From assembly GCA_902702965.1 (NCBI GenBank), contig CACRXP010000730.1, forward strand, positions 84,945-148,944: a stretch of 64,000 nt of DNA, in the 5' to 3' direction. Position 1 is the first letter of the stretch. Every line of letters begins with the position of its first letter. Below, piece after piece: positions 1 to 11,613 of this stretch. Source of the DNA: Spirometra erinaceieuropaei (lineage: Eukaryota > Platyhelminthes > Cestoda > Diphyllobothriidea > Diphyllobothriidae). Made by a program: the position numbers and the translations under genes. The notes below the pieces were generated by a model. The model ran no database searches. It worked only from the letters and a program-made list of their open reading frames with translations, and had not been told where the DNA came from.

Positions 1-1387
1 ATATTTACCAGTCTTTATATGACTCTAGACCGGAAGCTTTAGCATGATCCAATCCGTTAAAGGCTGTCTGAAGTCAAGAGGCCCTAATGAAGAAGGTGTG
101 GAGCCACCTTCCGTGTATTCTGATCCCGAATATTCGTGGCGGTAGCTGCGTTAACCAGTGTGATCTAGTTACCGGACGAGGCACGTGGTGTGAACTGTGA
201 AATCTAACCACATTGTTTAACGCTGTAAGCGATTTGTATGGAGGATCATGCATGAAAAGGACATGTCAGATTATTTTGCTGTCACCCCTAAGGTGCAGAC
301 CTCATCGTCTCTGCGTATTCACGTTGCTGCGTAGTGAATTTTTCTCATCCTTCACCCAGCAACGCCATTTTCATGATTCTAACTTTAAGCACAGTGGAGG
401 TAAAATGCTTTTTTACAAGACCGTTGTCTGAAGAGAGTGTCTGAACTAACAACTAACGTAGAATGTCCTTGAGAGCGAAACCTGACAGAGTTGTATACAT
501 CGAATTGTACTTTATACGCAAGATGAGTACACATAGAAGTACCAACTTCAGTTTTTCAGTCTACCAAAAAAATTAATGCATTAACTCGAAATAAATTCTT
601 AGAGACAAACCTCAGGCGCATACCGAAAGTTTATATGAATATTTGAGCCGAAATCCATTAGCTTCAAAAGGAAAACCATGTAATGCTCACAAGCTGCCAA
701 TAGATAGTCACTAGTGTACAGATGTTGTGTGCTTCACCATACTGACAGGTCAGGTACTGACTGAAAGCCAAGGCACGTGTTTTGCCGATTTTCTGTCTTT
801 GCCTGGCGCAGCTCCGAGGGGTTCGGTTCATCAACAGGGTCTTACAGCTTCCTCCCCCCTTGCGCTTTCTGGCATAAACTCCAGTTTGTGAATCCCTGCT
901 TTAAGTTAGTCTCATAAATGGCGCGATATTATTTTCTGCCCAAAATTACGGAAATTTTCTTGGTTTCTGATCCGAACACCGAGGGCAGGTGCAACACTTC
1001 AACTGTTTTCTGCACAGGGCTAATGGTTTGTCAACCTTGACAACACACGACCTTGTGTCATAAAACCAGTCTTGATGCAACGTGTTATTTCGCCTGCCTA
1101 ACGCCCCCAAACCCATTGGCGTTGACTAGCCTCGGTGATTGAGAGCGCACATGTGCTAACACGAGGCCGAAGTTGACTTTCGGGAAAGGGTTAGATGATC
1201 TAGGATGGAGTTGCTGGGTCACTATAAGGTGCTTGGCGACGCTTTAAATCAGAGACCAGTTAGGTGGCACCTATGCTCACTCTTCTTATAGCAGGCCTAA
1301 CATTAACATGCCAGAAGTTTATCGGGGCAAAGCATAGGAATGGTTATTCCGCTAAAGTTTGCAGATCTCAATCCAAATGCTCACATA
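1..1387. other. No recognised feature
   Basis: AT-moderate sequence with only short spurious frames (the longest 72 codons, without codon bias or domain). No exon of the downstream gene, no repeat shared with other parts of the window and no tRNA were seen. Confidence 0.5.
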
Positions 1388-2048
1388 CAGTAGGTGGGCT
1401 AACTCATGAAATGTTAACCGAAATTCAGAAATGCGTCTTCGTTTCGAAAAGATTAATTAAGTAGGGCTGTAAAACTAATCATCATTCATCCTAATTCTAT
1501 AATAATTCAGATATCACAGGCTGTCGGCTTTTGAACGAACGTCTTTTCGGCTGCATGCAAGGACGATGATTTGTAAAAAAATGATTACTTAAGTAGCATG
1601 CATTTTCTCATTGATTTTGGATGCCCTTAAAATTTCAATTGTGTTTCATAGAAGACATGCATAAACATATTCATTCTTCTTGCCCATCCATTAGGAAATT
1701 ACGTCTTCTTTCAATTTTATACTCAAAGAAAAGGTATAATTTGGTTTTAAAAAGTTTACGATTGTATGATTTTTTAATACCGTGAAATGGCTGTTCATGA
1801 AACGTTATGTCTCTGGATTTACCAAAGAGGCTTACAAAGTTAACAATATGGCTCAAATCCACCGCTAAATTTTATTAACTCCACATAGTCTCCTCTTAAT
1901 GCCGTAGAAAAACGTGTTGTTTTCCGTACACGGTAAATATACGGTCTGTAGTTTGGAAACCCTGAATGCAGGTATAACGGCAGGTCCAGTAGAAAATTAT
2001 TCGGGAATTAGAAAACCTTTTGAAAACCGGATTATACCCTTTCTTTGA
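1388..2048 (+). mobile_element. Long-TIR element, copy 1 (right arm missing)
   Basis: Starts CAGTAGGTGGGCTAACTCAT directly after TA. It carries the left arm, including the internal atgcgtcttcgtttcgaaaa and cttaagtagcatgcattttc segments, and the central region. It stops a few bases into the right arm (about 2048). Same family as 49160-50151. Noncoding; no transposase frame. Confidence 0.85.
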
Positions 2049-2689
2049 GCTTTTAGCCAGCATTCCACATTCCATCAAGTAATTTTCCGCGCACATTTGC
2101 CCTAACGACTACGATCACGGGGGTTTCACTGATTGTTGTCAACAGCACAAGATAGTCAGGTAGATTTTTGATATTTCAACAAGCGTCTTGTTTTTCAGCT
2201 TTGCTTCCAACTTCCCAGCAGATTCTTAAAAAGTCAACAACCTGACCTGATTTTGTCAGATGATGAGTATTTTTTCACGTCTCCTTGGAGTATAAATATC
2301 AAAGCTCTGGAATAAAAAAAAACATTACGGACTCCAGGGTCGTAAGCTTCAGTGCGACATGCGCAATCAACTTGCCTCGAAGCCATGGGGTCTGGAGAAA
2401 ATTGTAGGGCTAAAAATCATGAGTCATTGACTGGAAGCCATAAATATGCAGGAAGTGCAGTGTAGGGTCAATTCCTTTGAATATTTCAGGTTTTTTGACT
2501 TTTGCATTTGATTGCATGGAAGAACACGGAGTCCTGTGGTGGAGTTATGTTATGTTGAGAGGCCACTTACATTATTTCCCAACTGATGGTTCTATGCTAA
2601 CTTACCATGCATATTTCTAGAAAGTCATTTTATGGTAGTTTCAGGTTTCGCAGGTTTTAATTTCCTCAGAAATTAGTCGCTAACTTGGA

Positions 2690-2985
2690 GTGAGTCAACC
2701 TGTCTGAGACTAAGGTGCTCAGACTGAATTTTCGCATCGAAGCCCATCGCACCTGAGTCATGCAGCTGCAGGATGTCAGCGAAGCATATGTCTGGGCTTT
2801 TGGCTAGTAGCTGTGCTACCAATTATAATGCATCGTGCAACCTGTGCAGTTTTAGGCAGTTCATAAAAATTCATTTTGACTCAACTGTGAAAATACTCGG
2901 CGCCTCGGTGGGACTCGAACCCACGGTATCAAGGGGAGACTTTAGTACAGTCAACGCTCTAGCGACCTGAGCTATGAGGCCGCAT
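2690..2985 (-). repeat. tRNA-derived SINE-like repeat, copy A
   Basis: On the minus strand it begins (from 2985) with a tRNA-like head: A-box-like TAGCTCAGGTCGCTAGAGC, a perfect 5-bp T-stem around TTCGAGT, and a partial acceptor stem. A body GCCGAGTATTTTCACAGTTG is shared with the copy at 61374. The distal part (2773-2850) resembles the repeats at 13580 and 14000. Shared non-tRNA flanks make a SINE more likely than a functional tRNA gene. Confidence 0.7.
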
Positions 2986-3655
2986 AAAGAATTAGATTAC
3001 AGGCCTAAACAGCTGGCTGAGAAGTCTGAAAGCACCAGAGTAAATGTGCATTGTGCATTTTTTTCAGACCGAAATGTTGCATACATTAGGGCGTCTGCTT
3101 TTCATTTTTTTCAAATTCCTTTAGCAGGACACGGGAATAAGTACCATCCGTCCCTATTGCATGTGGCTCTACGCTAAACTCCAGATTGGGGGCTAGGGTT
3201 GCCGTTGGGGTTTGAATGGACGGGCCCAGGGTTGAAAGTGTTAGGGCTTGAGGAATGTATACTCATCTGGAATGTAGCGCAAGGTCGTCTGCAATACCGG
3301 GGCTCATATTTCTGTGTCCGGTCGTAAGCTTGATTTAAGCAAACATTGAAATCACAAATAGACTGAAGGCATGGCTTCTAACATAGATATGAACCAAGAT
3401 GATCGCTTCTGACTTACCAACCGGCCGAAGCCCGGAGACAGGTCGAGAAGACGCGAGATATCAAATGGGATCAGCGGGCATGAAGCTGTATTCCCTATCG
3501 CTGGGTACCGTCACGATGTCCCGTCGAATTCAGTCGAGAGTATTCAGAGTTATGTTGCGCATGAAGGTGATCAAGTAACATGCATGGAAAACCACACACT
3601 GAACCCCAACTTCCTCTTCTACCCACAAAATAGTTCCACTATGAAGAAGGAGACA
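2986..3655. other. No gene; short degenerate TTAGGG-like patch
   Basis: 3180-3260 contains several gggctagggtt / gttagggcttg-type telomere-like units on the + strand. Nothing else was recognised. Confidence 0.4.
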
Positions 3656-4165
3656 TGATCGCTGGGACAGGAGCTCTATTCGCCTGACGTTTTGGATTCC
3701 CGCTCGAACCCCTCCTCAGAGACAATAGCAGATACGGGTGGTTCATGCACAAGGGACTGCAGTATTTATAGAATGCAGTTTCCATGCTACCGGATATGAA
3801 AATTCACGGCTCCCCCCACCCCCCTTCATCAGGGATTGTTGCACTTGGTGTGATGACTGTTTGATGATTGACATTCGCGTCGTTAATTGCTGCAATTTCA
3901 TCACGGGTGTCGGATGTTGGTGTGATGATTGCTCGACCATCTGACCCGCCGACCCTGGCGTTGGAAACACTTTTCGCCTGTGCGCTCCCCGCGTGGCTTA
4001 TTACTCCGTCTAGGCGAAGTCTCATCATCGAGTATGTTAATAGACTGGGGCCAGTGAACCATGACTCATGTGCATGAACCACCCGTTGTCTCTGATGATG
4101 GATTCGAGCAGGAATCCGAAACGTCAGGCGAATAAAGCTCGTGTCCCAGCGATCGTGTCTTCTTC
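3656..4165 (-). mobile_element. Penelope-like element 3' fragment with inverted terminal piece
   Basis: Read on the minus strand, the C-terminal tail after the endonuclease (ESWFTGP..., then DGVISHAGSAQA and GGSDGRAIITPTSDTRDEIA) runs to the element's 3' end near 3656 (AATAAAGCTC-type end in sister copies). At 4067 the sequence jumps into a second copy of the same 3' end in opposite orientation (4068-4165). The result is a tail-out inverted pair. Penelope-like elements are retroelements with a reverse transcriptase and a GIY-YIG endonuclease; rearranged inverted ends are typical of them. This copy is noncoding. Confidence 0.75.
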
Positions 4166-4249
4166 TTCACGACTGGTTCCTGGTACTCGTCTCCTCGCTT
4201 CTATGAGCAATAGTTCGACTGTTCCAGGTGATGAGCTCCATAGGTGCAC

Positions 4250-4460
4250 AAGGAGGTGAGTGCAGTTACGAGGCTGGTTTGCGCCGAATCTACCTCACTT
4301 CCTCCTTCCACATCCATTGCAGTCTGAGTAGACATCAGAAGTGAAGACGGCCGACGGTGAGAGCGGACGCAGTGGCTAATAAAGTTAAACAGTTCGACTA
4401 CGCGTGCCAGACATGAGATGGTCCCTAAATCCACACGTACCGAGCTCCAGAGAAAGGATC
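4250..4460 (-). repeat. Diverged dispersed repeat fragment
   Basis: Sequence around gttacgaggctggtttgcgc and the cctcacttcctcc segment resembles, with many differences, the minus-strand copies at 32590 and 34180. Weak; based on partial word matches only. Confidence 0.3.
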
Positions 4461-6089
4461 TCGGTTCCCACATAAGGCGAAGGCACACACCTGCCACGTA
4501 AAGAAGGATCCATTGCAGTCTCTCTCATAAGCCTGAGTAGGAGTTAACTGCCCAGTCACTTGGTCGTACTTCAGATCACGAGTGTTGGCGCGTCAAATTT
4601 GTTCTAGTGAGGAGTGCGTAAATTAGCATGATGATGGATTCCTCAGTACTGATCTCAGTCTTTCTCTCGTCCTGCCACTAATGGGTGGTCTGGACCAAGT
4701 GGACGGGGAGTGGACTCAGTGAGGACGCCGCCTACTTTGGGCGACACAGGAGTTTGTAATTCACAGAAAGGAGAGGTATCGTACAGGTCACATAAAAGAG
4801 GTCGTCCTTGCAGTCGAACCCTCGCTTTACAGGAAGGTGGGATTGTCCAATCGGCTAGAAGACATCCGTGCCATGACCTGAGGCATACGTTGATCGACCA
4901 GGCGCGCAGATTGGCAAGAGTGCAGAATGAGATTGTTTGCCGTAGGGAAAATTAACTCAGAATCAGTCTCACTTTGCTTTCCCTTCACTACTGCGCCAGT
5001 CTGAGCCGGTCAGCCGACTGGGGGGGTGAGATCGGGCGAAATGACTGTTGTAATGAGAGTCTACGCCTACGAATTCAACGCACCTACCAGGACTTCGCCG
5101 CACATGACAAAACGTCACCAGGACGCAGAAGTGCGACGGACATGCGCTCACACACACACGCANNNNNNNNNNNNNNNNNNNNNNNNNNNNNNNNNNNNNN
5201 NNNNNNNNNNNNNNNNNNNNNNNNNNNNNNNNNNNNNNNNNNNNNNNNNNNNNNNNNNNNNNNNNNNNNNNNNNNNNNNNNNNNNNNNNNNNNNNNNNNN
5301 NNNNNNNNNNNNNNNNNNNNNNNNNNNNNNNNNNNNNNNNNNNNNNNNNNNNNNNNNNNNTTAAATATAGGGTCGACTGTGAGTCAGGCTGACTTGAGCT
5401 GCAAATCTCTCAGTGCAGGACACCTGCGCGAATCCCTTCCTTAGCACTCAGAAGGCAGTTGAGATTGTTTACAATGTCAGTATAATATTCTGGAAGACAC
5501 TTTGAGCAAGCTGACTGCCGTCATTGCAAATTACTTACACACAACAGTTGAATGTGCGCCGTCTAGCAGCGTGGAAAGCGAACACGTGAGGGCGTGTGTG
5601 AACGCTTACAGTAGCAAGTGCTGTTTCGGGGCGTCAATGGCTAAACTAGGGTGTTCTCTCAGTCATCCCGGTCCTCATATTTTCTGCCTGTACTACAGAC
5701 ATGCTCAAACTGCACATTGTCGACTGAATGCATGAGATAAGGTCCACATATAATGGTTTGTCCATCGCACGTGACGGGATCTACCGTTGCACCGCGAGAT
5801 GGACACGACCATGATTGGCCCGCCAAGTTAATTATAATGAAGTGGGACTCCGCCGCGTCTACACACTCACGTCGCGTTCCGACGGTGAGACGATCGGAGT
5901 TGGGTTCGGGTAGAACAACCAACAGAACCAATCATCTCATCTATGAGCGCCACACACGACCTAGTGCCTAACGCTACACGTGTTGGATCTAATTAAGGAA
6001 GGGGACTTAGGCTGGGACCAGACTACGCGGCCATAAGGATCGCATTAATAAGGAGTCGTCGAAATCCGGTCATTAGTCCTGGGGTAGGT
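4460..6089. other. No recognised feature; contains assembly gap
   Basis: Apart from the gap at 5163-5360 and a CA repeat before it, I see no exon, no conserved motif and no repeat shared with the rest of the window. Open frames here are short and without features; two of them run into the gap. Confidence 0.4.
5163..5360. other. Assembly gap (198 N)
   Basis: A run of N. It begins right after a (CA)n stretch (cacacacacacgca, 5148-5162), so a longer microsatellite or a repeat collapse is a likely cause. Confidence 0.99.
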
Positions 6090-6900
6090 TAGAGTTGTTC
6101 CTTTATTTGGCGAGCCATCTTACAAGCCCTGATAGTTAGTATGCAATGATGTTGTTAAAGCGCTGTTAGCTGTGCACACGGAGTAACTTAAGTTCTGGGT
6201 CAACCTTACTTTCCAGCAAACCAGTGGCTTGTGCGAGTCAGGCCAACATTTGACGAAGTGGCCAGTGTAATTCGGAGTGACCGCCTGACGCGTACCGCTC
6301 ACCGAAGTGACAGCTGTCGGAGAAGACCACAGTGAGGAGTGGCCATTGCGGTCCGACCCTTGTTTCGGAGGCGGATCGAGGTGTCTCACCGGCTGGCAGC
6401 TGTACAAGTCACGATCTCTGACGCGTCAGATTTATTGCAGTGAGTAATATACTGGTTCGCCGGGAGGACGGACTCCCCGGAACCGATTTCACACACACAC
6501 TCTCTCCCCCCCCCCATCTCCTGTGCACCACTGGTATGTTGAAGACTAGTCAGTCAGGTGGTAGTGAGGCTGCGGGCAGAAGTCGGCGTGACGTTGAGCC
6601 CTCAAATATCGTGCGCACACGCACACACGGTAGTTAGCACGTCATTACTGACGTTGGCGAACTTCGCAGTACAGCTGTAATGTGCGCACACAGTACCGGC
6701 ATGGTCCGTGCAACGACGGTGTGAGCAGGAATGCCTGGTGCTACTTTAGCAATTATTGTCGCGTATGCACATACAACCGAATAGGCTCGTGGGGTGGTCG
6801 AACGTCCCGGGACAGCATGAACTGCTTAGGCGTGTGTGATGGGTGTGGCGGGGCTATAGGACCTGGTTCGCCTGCGGTATTACGATGGATTCGTAGGTGA
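6090..6900 (+). repeat. Dispersed repeat also found at 59550-60160 and (reverse) 51880-52040
   Basis: The sequence shares ordered matches with the + strand at 59560-60160: agttgttcc...atttgg near 6097, the gcgcacacgcacac block near 6612, and the ggtgtgagcaggaatgcc...ttgtcgcgtatgcacat stretch near 6718-6775. It also matches the minus strand at 51880-52040. It is noncoding and unclassified. It contains CA and C-run microsatellites at 6490-6515. Confidence 0.6.
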
Positions 6901-7027
6901 GTGAACAGGCTTGTGCGTGATTCGAGGATACCATCAGAGTCTGGAGGGTTGGAAATAAGCCCGTACTGCTGCTGCGAAGGGCGGTGATATTAATTCTGGG
7001 AGAAGTGAGCTACATAAATGGGTAAGA

Positions 7028-7286
7028 TGTGGTTATGTAGCCCCACCTGACGGACACCATGATGTTGGAGTTGGGTTTAGGGTTAGGGCTAGGGGTTAGG
7101 GCAACTTTTTCTCAACCAATCCAAGTACAACCGCGCATTCCCAATAGATTTCCTTTTACATACAATTGTTTGACCTCACCGCCTGTGTGTTCTCCGACCC
7201 CAACTGTAAAACCCCTATTACCCCTATTACCACCGTATTACAGGTGGCTGGGGTTTGTTTACTTCAGGTGGGGCCACATAACCACA
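7028..7286 (+). mobile_element. Small TIR element carrying TTAGGG-like repeats, copy 1
   Basis: 23-bp terminal inverted repeats, TGTGGTTATGTAGCCCCACC.. at 7028-7050 and its near-perfect complement at 7264-7286. Inside are gggtttagggttagggctag-type units, then a block aacccctattacccc and ggtggctggggtttg. 259 bp, no coding capacity. Related copies lie at 13140-13502 and 21085-21380. Confidence 0.8.
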
Positions 7287-7785
7287 TGTGACCCATAAAT
7301 GTACAGTTGGACACACTAAAGATCAACAAGAGGCCATTATTTTGATTAGCGTAGCATTTTTTAGACTACTATAGACGATTCTACCTCCAGAAAACTCTTA
7401 TTTCGAATGCCAGAGATGAGCACATTTCCCTATTCATTTGATCCTTCCTGGCAACAGCTCAGAGGATTCAGTATTGCTCAAGACGTTGACATGCCACGTC
7501 AAACTGTTATTTTGTGTCCGTGCACCCCCTGTTTCCAGTTTTCTTTCACGTTGACCTGCATACTTATAAAGCCAGTAATATCATGTAATTCGGCGATTGA
7601 TGCTCGAGTAGTTGTGAAACAGCCCTTCAAGTTGGCATAAAAATCCTAATACTGCATTGGTTCCAGTACACTGACTATTCAGAGGCGAATTTCTATGCTG
7701 TTAGCACGCAGTTCGAAAACGTCTGGACCTTTTGTCTTATCTTTCTGCTTCGCACCTGATGCGCCTACTTTTTGTCCTATTTTAG

Positions 7786-8047
7786 AGCACAAGGCAGGGG
7801 AAAAAAAGAAGGCCGATTACCAAAATATCCCCGTAGGGGTGGTTATTCCACCGCAGCTCTTGGAATCGCGAATGGAGGAGTTGAAACGGAAAGAGACCTA
7901 CGAGGCCCTGAAGGCCAAAGTGGAGCAAATGGAGACGGAGGCTCGCTGGAGGGAGCAGCTAGTTGCCATGGCAGCCAAACATCCACCCGGTATTCTGCGT
8001 GACCGCGGTCGAAACGACGACTTGGGTAGACTGAATTTCAAACTTCT
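7786..8047 (+). CDS. Synaptotagmin-like gene, exon 1 in window (charged helix plus first strand of C2A)
   Basis: Internal exon, first one recognised. The acceptor is a good pyrimidine tract ending tattttag; the donor is TCT|gtaggg. Incoming phase is 1 (two bases complete a codon), and two bases are left over at the end. About residues 1-15 are Lys-rich; residues 28-65 are a Glu/Lys/Arg-rich stretch (ESRMEELKRKETYEALKAKV) predicted as helix or short coiled coil. The last residues, DDLGRLNFKL, match the LG-L-F-L strand that opens synaptotagmin C2A domains, and the donor choice is confirmed because it joins exon 2 to give a continuous L-YD motif. Other GT positions at 7990, 7999, 8008 and 8026 leave the wrong phase. 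It could encode the juxtamembrane linker after a transmembrane segment, which is not visible. Confidence 0.82.
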
Positions 8048-8949
8048 GTAGGGTGCTGGAGAGTAACTTTATTGTCCTTGCTAAACTCACATCCTTTTGG
8101 TTGCAATTACTATCGCAAATGTTCCGAGCCTAAAAACGGATTGTGCCGCTGCGCTAGAAGGGTAAAATGAGTGCGCTACACACATCACTCGGTAGCTTTA
8201 CACCACGAAACTCATTACACCCACTGCGACCATCCGCAATGAACAGTCCTTTCTTGTTGAGTTGCAAATGCGTCATGGGGATGATCGTCAGGTTGATCGA
8301 GGCAATCAATCGGGTGTCAGGCCAACGAGTGTTGGAACGTTCTCAGCGACGTTGAGGAATTTGACGCGAAAGAACGCTGGGCAAAAATGGTGTTTGGCGC
8401 CATGACGTTGGCCAGGGCTATTACCGCGTGACCTTGAAGATTTCCGATCCTAGTCGAATGGATGTGGCTCCGTCGCCCAGCTAACTTTAAAATGCTCTTG
8501 GCCAGCGGATAAGGACTCGATGATAACAGCCCAGATTTCGACATAAATTGCCCAGCAGATGGAAGTTACTAAGTTCCCGCCGTGGTGAGGCTATAGCAAA
8601 GGTCTCCCAGAAAGGACTTTGCGATATTCAATGCATCGACGACCCGTCACTAAAGTAAACACGTTGCGCAACTTAAACCCCCCAACTTCTTAGGAACAAA
8701 TATAGTGTCTATCATCACCATTAGTAAGGCAGGGATCCTGCATCAAATAGGCAATATTCACAACCTGAGATCACTGTTCACGGGCATCACCTTGATTCAC
8801 TTAAAAACTCCTAACCCACGCAGCGAGAAATTCAGGCGCATCGCAATCGATGACAAGACCAGAGCTTGCATCGGCGAAATCATTCGGGCCTTCGACAGGC
8901 TATATAGCACTGTTGCGGCATCACCGTCAAAGAAAATAGAGAAAGATTC
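8048..8949. other. Intron 1, 5' part: nothing recognised
   Basis: No repeat or exon-like segment seen. A frame of 109 codons from 8705 has no recognisable domain or flanking splice sites that fit the gene's phase. Confidence 0.4.
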
Positions 8950-9530
8950 ACGGTCATGCTGCCGGAAAACTCGGACAGGTATGCACCGAGTCCATGTCGC
9001 TGGAGGTGGGGACGTGAATGATGTTAGAAGTTGATGAGACGTCGGACGTTGTCTCATCGGCGGGGGGGGGGGGAGGAATGCGTGAAGACGTGGTGGTGGC
9101 GGTTGCAATGTTGGCCGCTGCGGTCGAGGCAGGGCTGAGAGTCGGGCGGGTGGGGTCGGCGGTTGATGGCGGCGGGGCAGCGTCAGTGTGATCGGTGGTT
9201 ACGGGGTGGCGGTCGGCACAGGGTTTGCGGCAGGGGCGAGAGTGGAAGAAGAGGTAGACCCTGTCGGGCTGATGGCGCATTGGGTCCGAAGGTGTCCAAC
9301 AAGGCTGATTCGCGAGCGGACATGTTGGATGCGGTTAACGGTTGGCATTGAGGAGGCGAGGCACATGTGACTTGCAAATCCCCCTTTTGGCTTTGACGGC
9401 AGTGATACGGTTTACTTTTCTGATGGCATCATCAAAGAAGAGTTGTTTCGGCAGATGTGTGTCTTCCATCTTCACGAAATAGCCGCTACGGCTATTATAA
9501 ATAATTAGGCACACATTGGCAGTAATCACC
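8950..9530 (-). pseudogene. RTE-type LINE 3' coding remnant
   Basis: On the minus strand, frames spell pieces of the C-terminal end of an RTE-like polyprotein: VNRITAVKAKRGICKSHVPR (9335-9529) followed by a Pro/Thr/Ser-rich tail and SSDMDSVHTCP, which precedes a zinc-finger-like segment in this element type. Frames are shifted against each other and carry stops. The G-rich + strand (run of 13 G near 9062) is the complement of the Pro-rich tail. Same family as 61765-64000. Identification of the tail rests on partial motif recall. Confidence 0.55.
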
Positions 9531-9559
9531 AGTCTTAGAACTGCTATACTTTCTTCAAG

Positions 9560-9930
9560 CCAGGCGGCGTGAGGGTGGGACTATTACCCATTGGACGGAC
9601 TACGCGCTAGATGCTCTGGACGAGCACAGGAAGCAGGTTGGGGCACGACAGACATTGTTGGGGATGCGCACCGCTAACAAATGCCGCTCATGGGAGGTGT
9701 GGTGTCGCTCCTGGATGGAGGCTCACGCCATGCCAGCCACCTGTGCCCATCTCGCCTCCGGTCTTCTTAACTTCGTCATGACACCGGGTGCAGATGGGTG
9801 GGGAGGAGAGAGTGCGATAGACGCAGCGCAAGCCACCATCCCTGCTTCCACCACAGAGTCGTTAGGGACGGTCGAACTGTCATGCAGGGGTAGTTTGATG
9901 CCTCTCTTGGTTTAATCATGATCGGATACC
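9560..9930 (+). repeat. Dispersed repeat (long form)
   Basis: Contains tacccattggacggactac, the cgctcatgggaggtgtggtg block, and a 3' part cttaacttcgtcatgacacc...gagagtgcgatagacgcagc that matches the 3' part of the repeats at 39600 (+), 43620 (+) and, reversed, 32640 and 34230. No protein domain. Likely the tail of a mobile element of unknown class. Confidence 0.55.
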
Positions 9931-11300
9931 CAGGTCTTGACTAACTCTTAAGCTGTCTTCCGGGTCGTCCAGCTATCCTATTAACAATAAAATATGATGG
10001 TGACCCTGTCCTAGACTTCCAGTCGCTGCATCAAACGGCCATTCTATGTTGGGTAACCATGGCCTTGATTTTTGTCTCACTTGGCCTGAATAATTGGAAG
10101 ATCAGCGAACTTCGTCCAGAATAAGACGATTCGAATTCGCTGCGGTAGCATCACGGGAATAGTTGAGACCACCAAAGGACTATCAAAGGAGTCTGGTCAT
10201 TTCCTTCGTCGTCTATCCCGTGAGTTCAACGTCACCGCCCTCCATTCGTCGCCGATAACTGTCTTGAAGTGTTGAGAAGTAGGAGGAGGACAGCTTGAAA
10301 GTTGATTCAACGCAGTTTGTCGGTTCTTTGATCCTTGGTATTCCAACTACATAGCTGGAGAAGAGAATAGGTGGAGCTCTCCTGATCCGCTGGCGCATGT
10401 CGTTGCGTCCGCAATTAAATCGAGGTAGGTTATATCAGAGATAAGCGCAAACATTTCGAGGGCATACGAGTAAGCAAAAGTACAGTAAACTCGGAAAACG
10501 CTGAAAGTGGGGCGGACCGCTCAAATGACTTTATTTAGACCTTTGCGCACGTGATTTAAATGCGCGAGGCGATGCCTATGTCGCAGGTGCCGTTTTAAGG
10601 CACCGTATTTTCTATTTATGAACCTTTCCTGGTATCGGCATCGTAATTCCAGTGGAAAGGTTGTCATATCGTCGAGGGCCGCCAGACTTGCGCAGCATCT
10701 ACCGTACTATGTTTTTTAAAACTCACCATGTTCCGATGACAAACTAGCGTTAAGAGGAGCCGGGGTGGGCGTGGGATCGGTGGTTGACAAATGCAAACAG
10801 CAAATCTACGCCTACTGCTCACGATCCGGCTTCACATTCTGGGTCTTTCCCTGCTGGAGGGAATAGGGGTGACCACTGGCAACAAGAAATCATTTATTCC
10901 AATGTAGACTTCGTGATTTCCAAAACTGGGTTCAGTTCATTCGGTCAACATACCGAAGGGCCTGGTCAGGCGTGGGGGTTTCCCACCCTACGAATGAGGA
11001 TGGAGAAGCATCAGGTTTATTTTGACAACTTAACAGGAACGTTGATTTATCCATCCACCGAAAGATCCGCGTGGTTAGTTCTTGGCGGAATTTAGGAGAA
11101 GGGGAGTATCTAAGAATATGCAGGTAAATGAATGTGAGCTACGTTTTACTAATGGAAGACTGGATTAGTGTGGAGTTTTAATTCCTCCGTTGTTCTCAGA
11201 CGCTAAAACGAGCAAGAACTAGGATTTATTTTTCTTTTACAAACACTTATCAGTAAGTCCGACTGCATTGCGCATGTTCTGTTTACCCTGTTTTCAATAG
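9931..11300. other. Intron 1, 3' part: nothing recognised
   Basis: A 103-codon frame from 10784 has no domain, no codon bias and no matching splice phase. No shared repeat was noted. Confidence 0.4.
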
Positions 11301-11613
11301 CTATGACGTACACAGAGAGGGCCTCAAGATCACACTCATTGAAGCCTGCAACCTGAGTCCGTTAGACAATCGCGAACCCACCATCAATGCGAGATGCGAC
11401 GTCCATCTGAGGAGTTGCAAGGACCCAGACGTACTCATCAACCCTCGACCAAAGTATCGACTTATTCCAGGAACTGAGGGCAAGGTTGGCGCCGGCACCG
11501 GTGACACCGCGGGCGAGTTGAAGAACGCAAAGACTGAAGTTGTTGGAGCCGCCTCTTCGTCTGTCATATGGAGAACCCATCACCCAGTCTGGAATGAGAC
11601 CTTCTTCTTTGAT
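11301..11613 (+). CDS. Synaptotagmin-like gene, exon 2 (most of C2A)
   Basis: Acceptor ttcaatag; donor GAT|gtaagt (consensus). One base completes the split codon from exon 1; the exon ends in phase 0. It encodes about 104 residues. It begins YDVHREGLKITLIEACNL, the YD...L-I-L-I-EA-NL signature of C2 strands 1-2, followed by PLD, where synaptotagmins have the first loop-1 aspartate. The usual SDPYVK is replaced by a divergent INARCDVHL stretch, so the second loop-1 ligand is lost. About 40 extra residues (around LINPRPKYRLIPG and a Gly/Ala/Thr-rich segment) follow before THHPVWNETFFFD, which matches the conserved NP-(W/F)NE-F-F strand. The insert is unusual for the family. The long open antisense frames here are shadows of this exon. 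Confidence 0.88.

Noticed and set aside
5026..5364. Open frames running through the N gap
   Set aside because: Artefact of undefined bases.
10784..11095. 103-codon frame considered as an exon between 8047 and 11301
   Set aside because: Exons 1 and 2 already join in phase and give the contiguous C2A opening, so an extra exon would break the motif.
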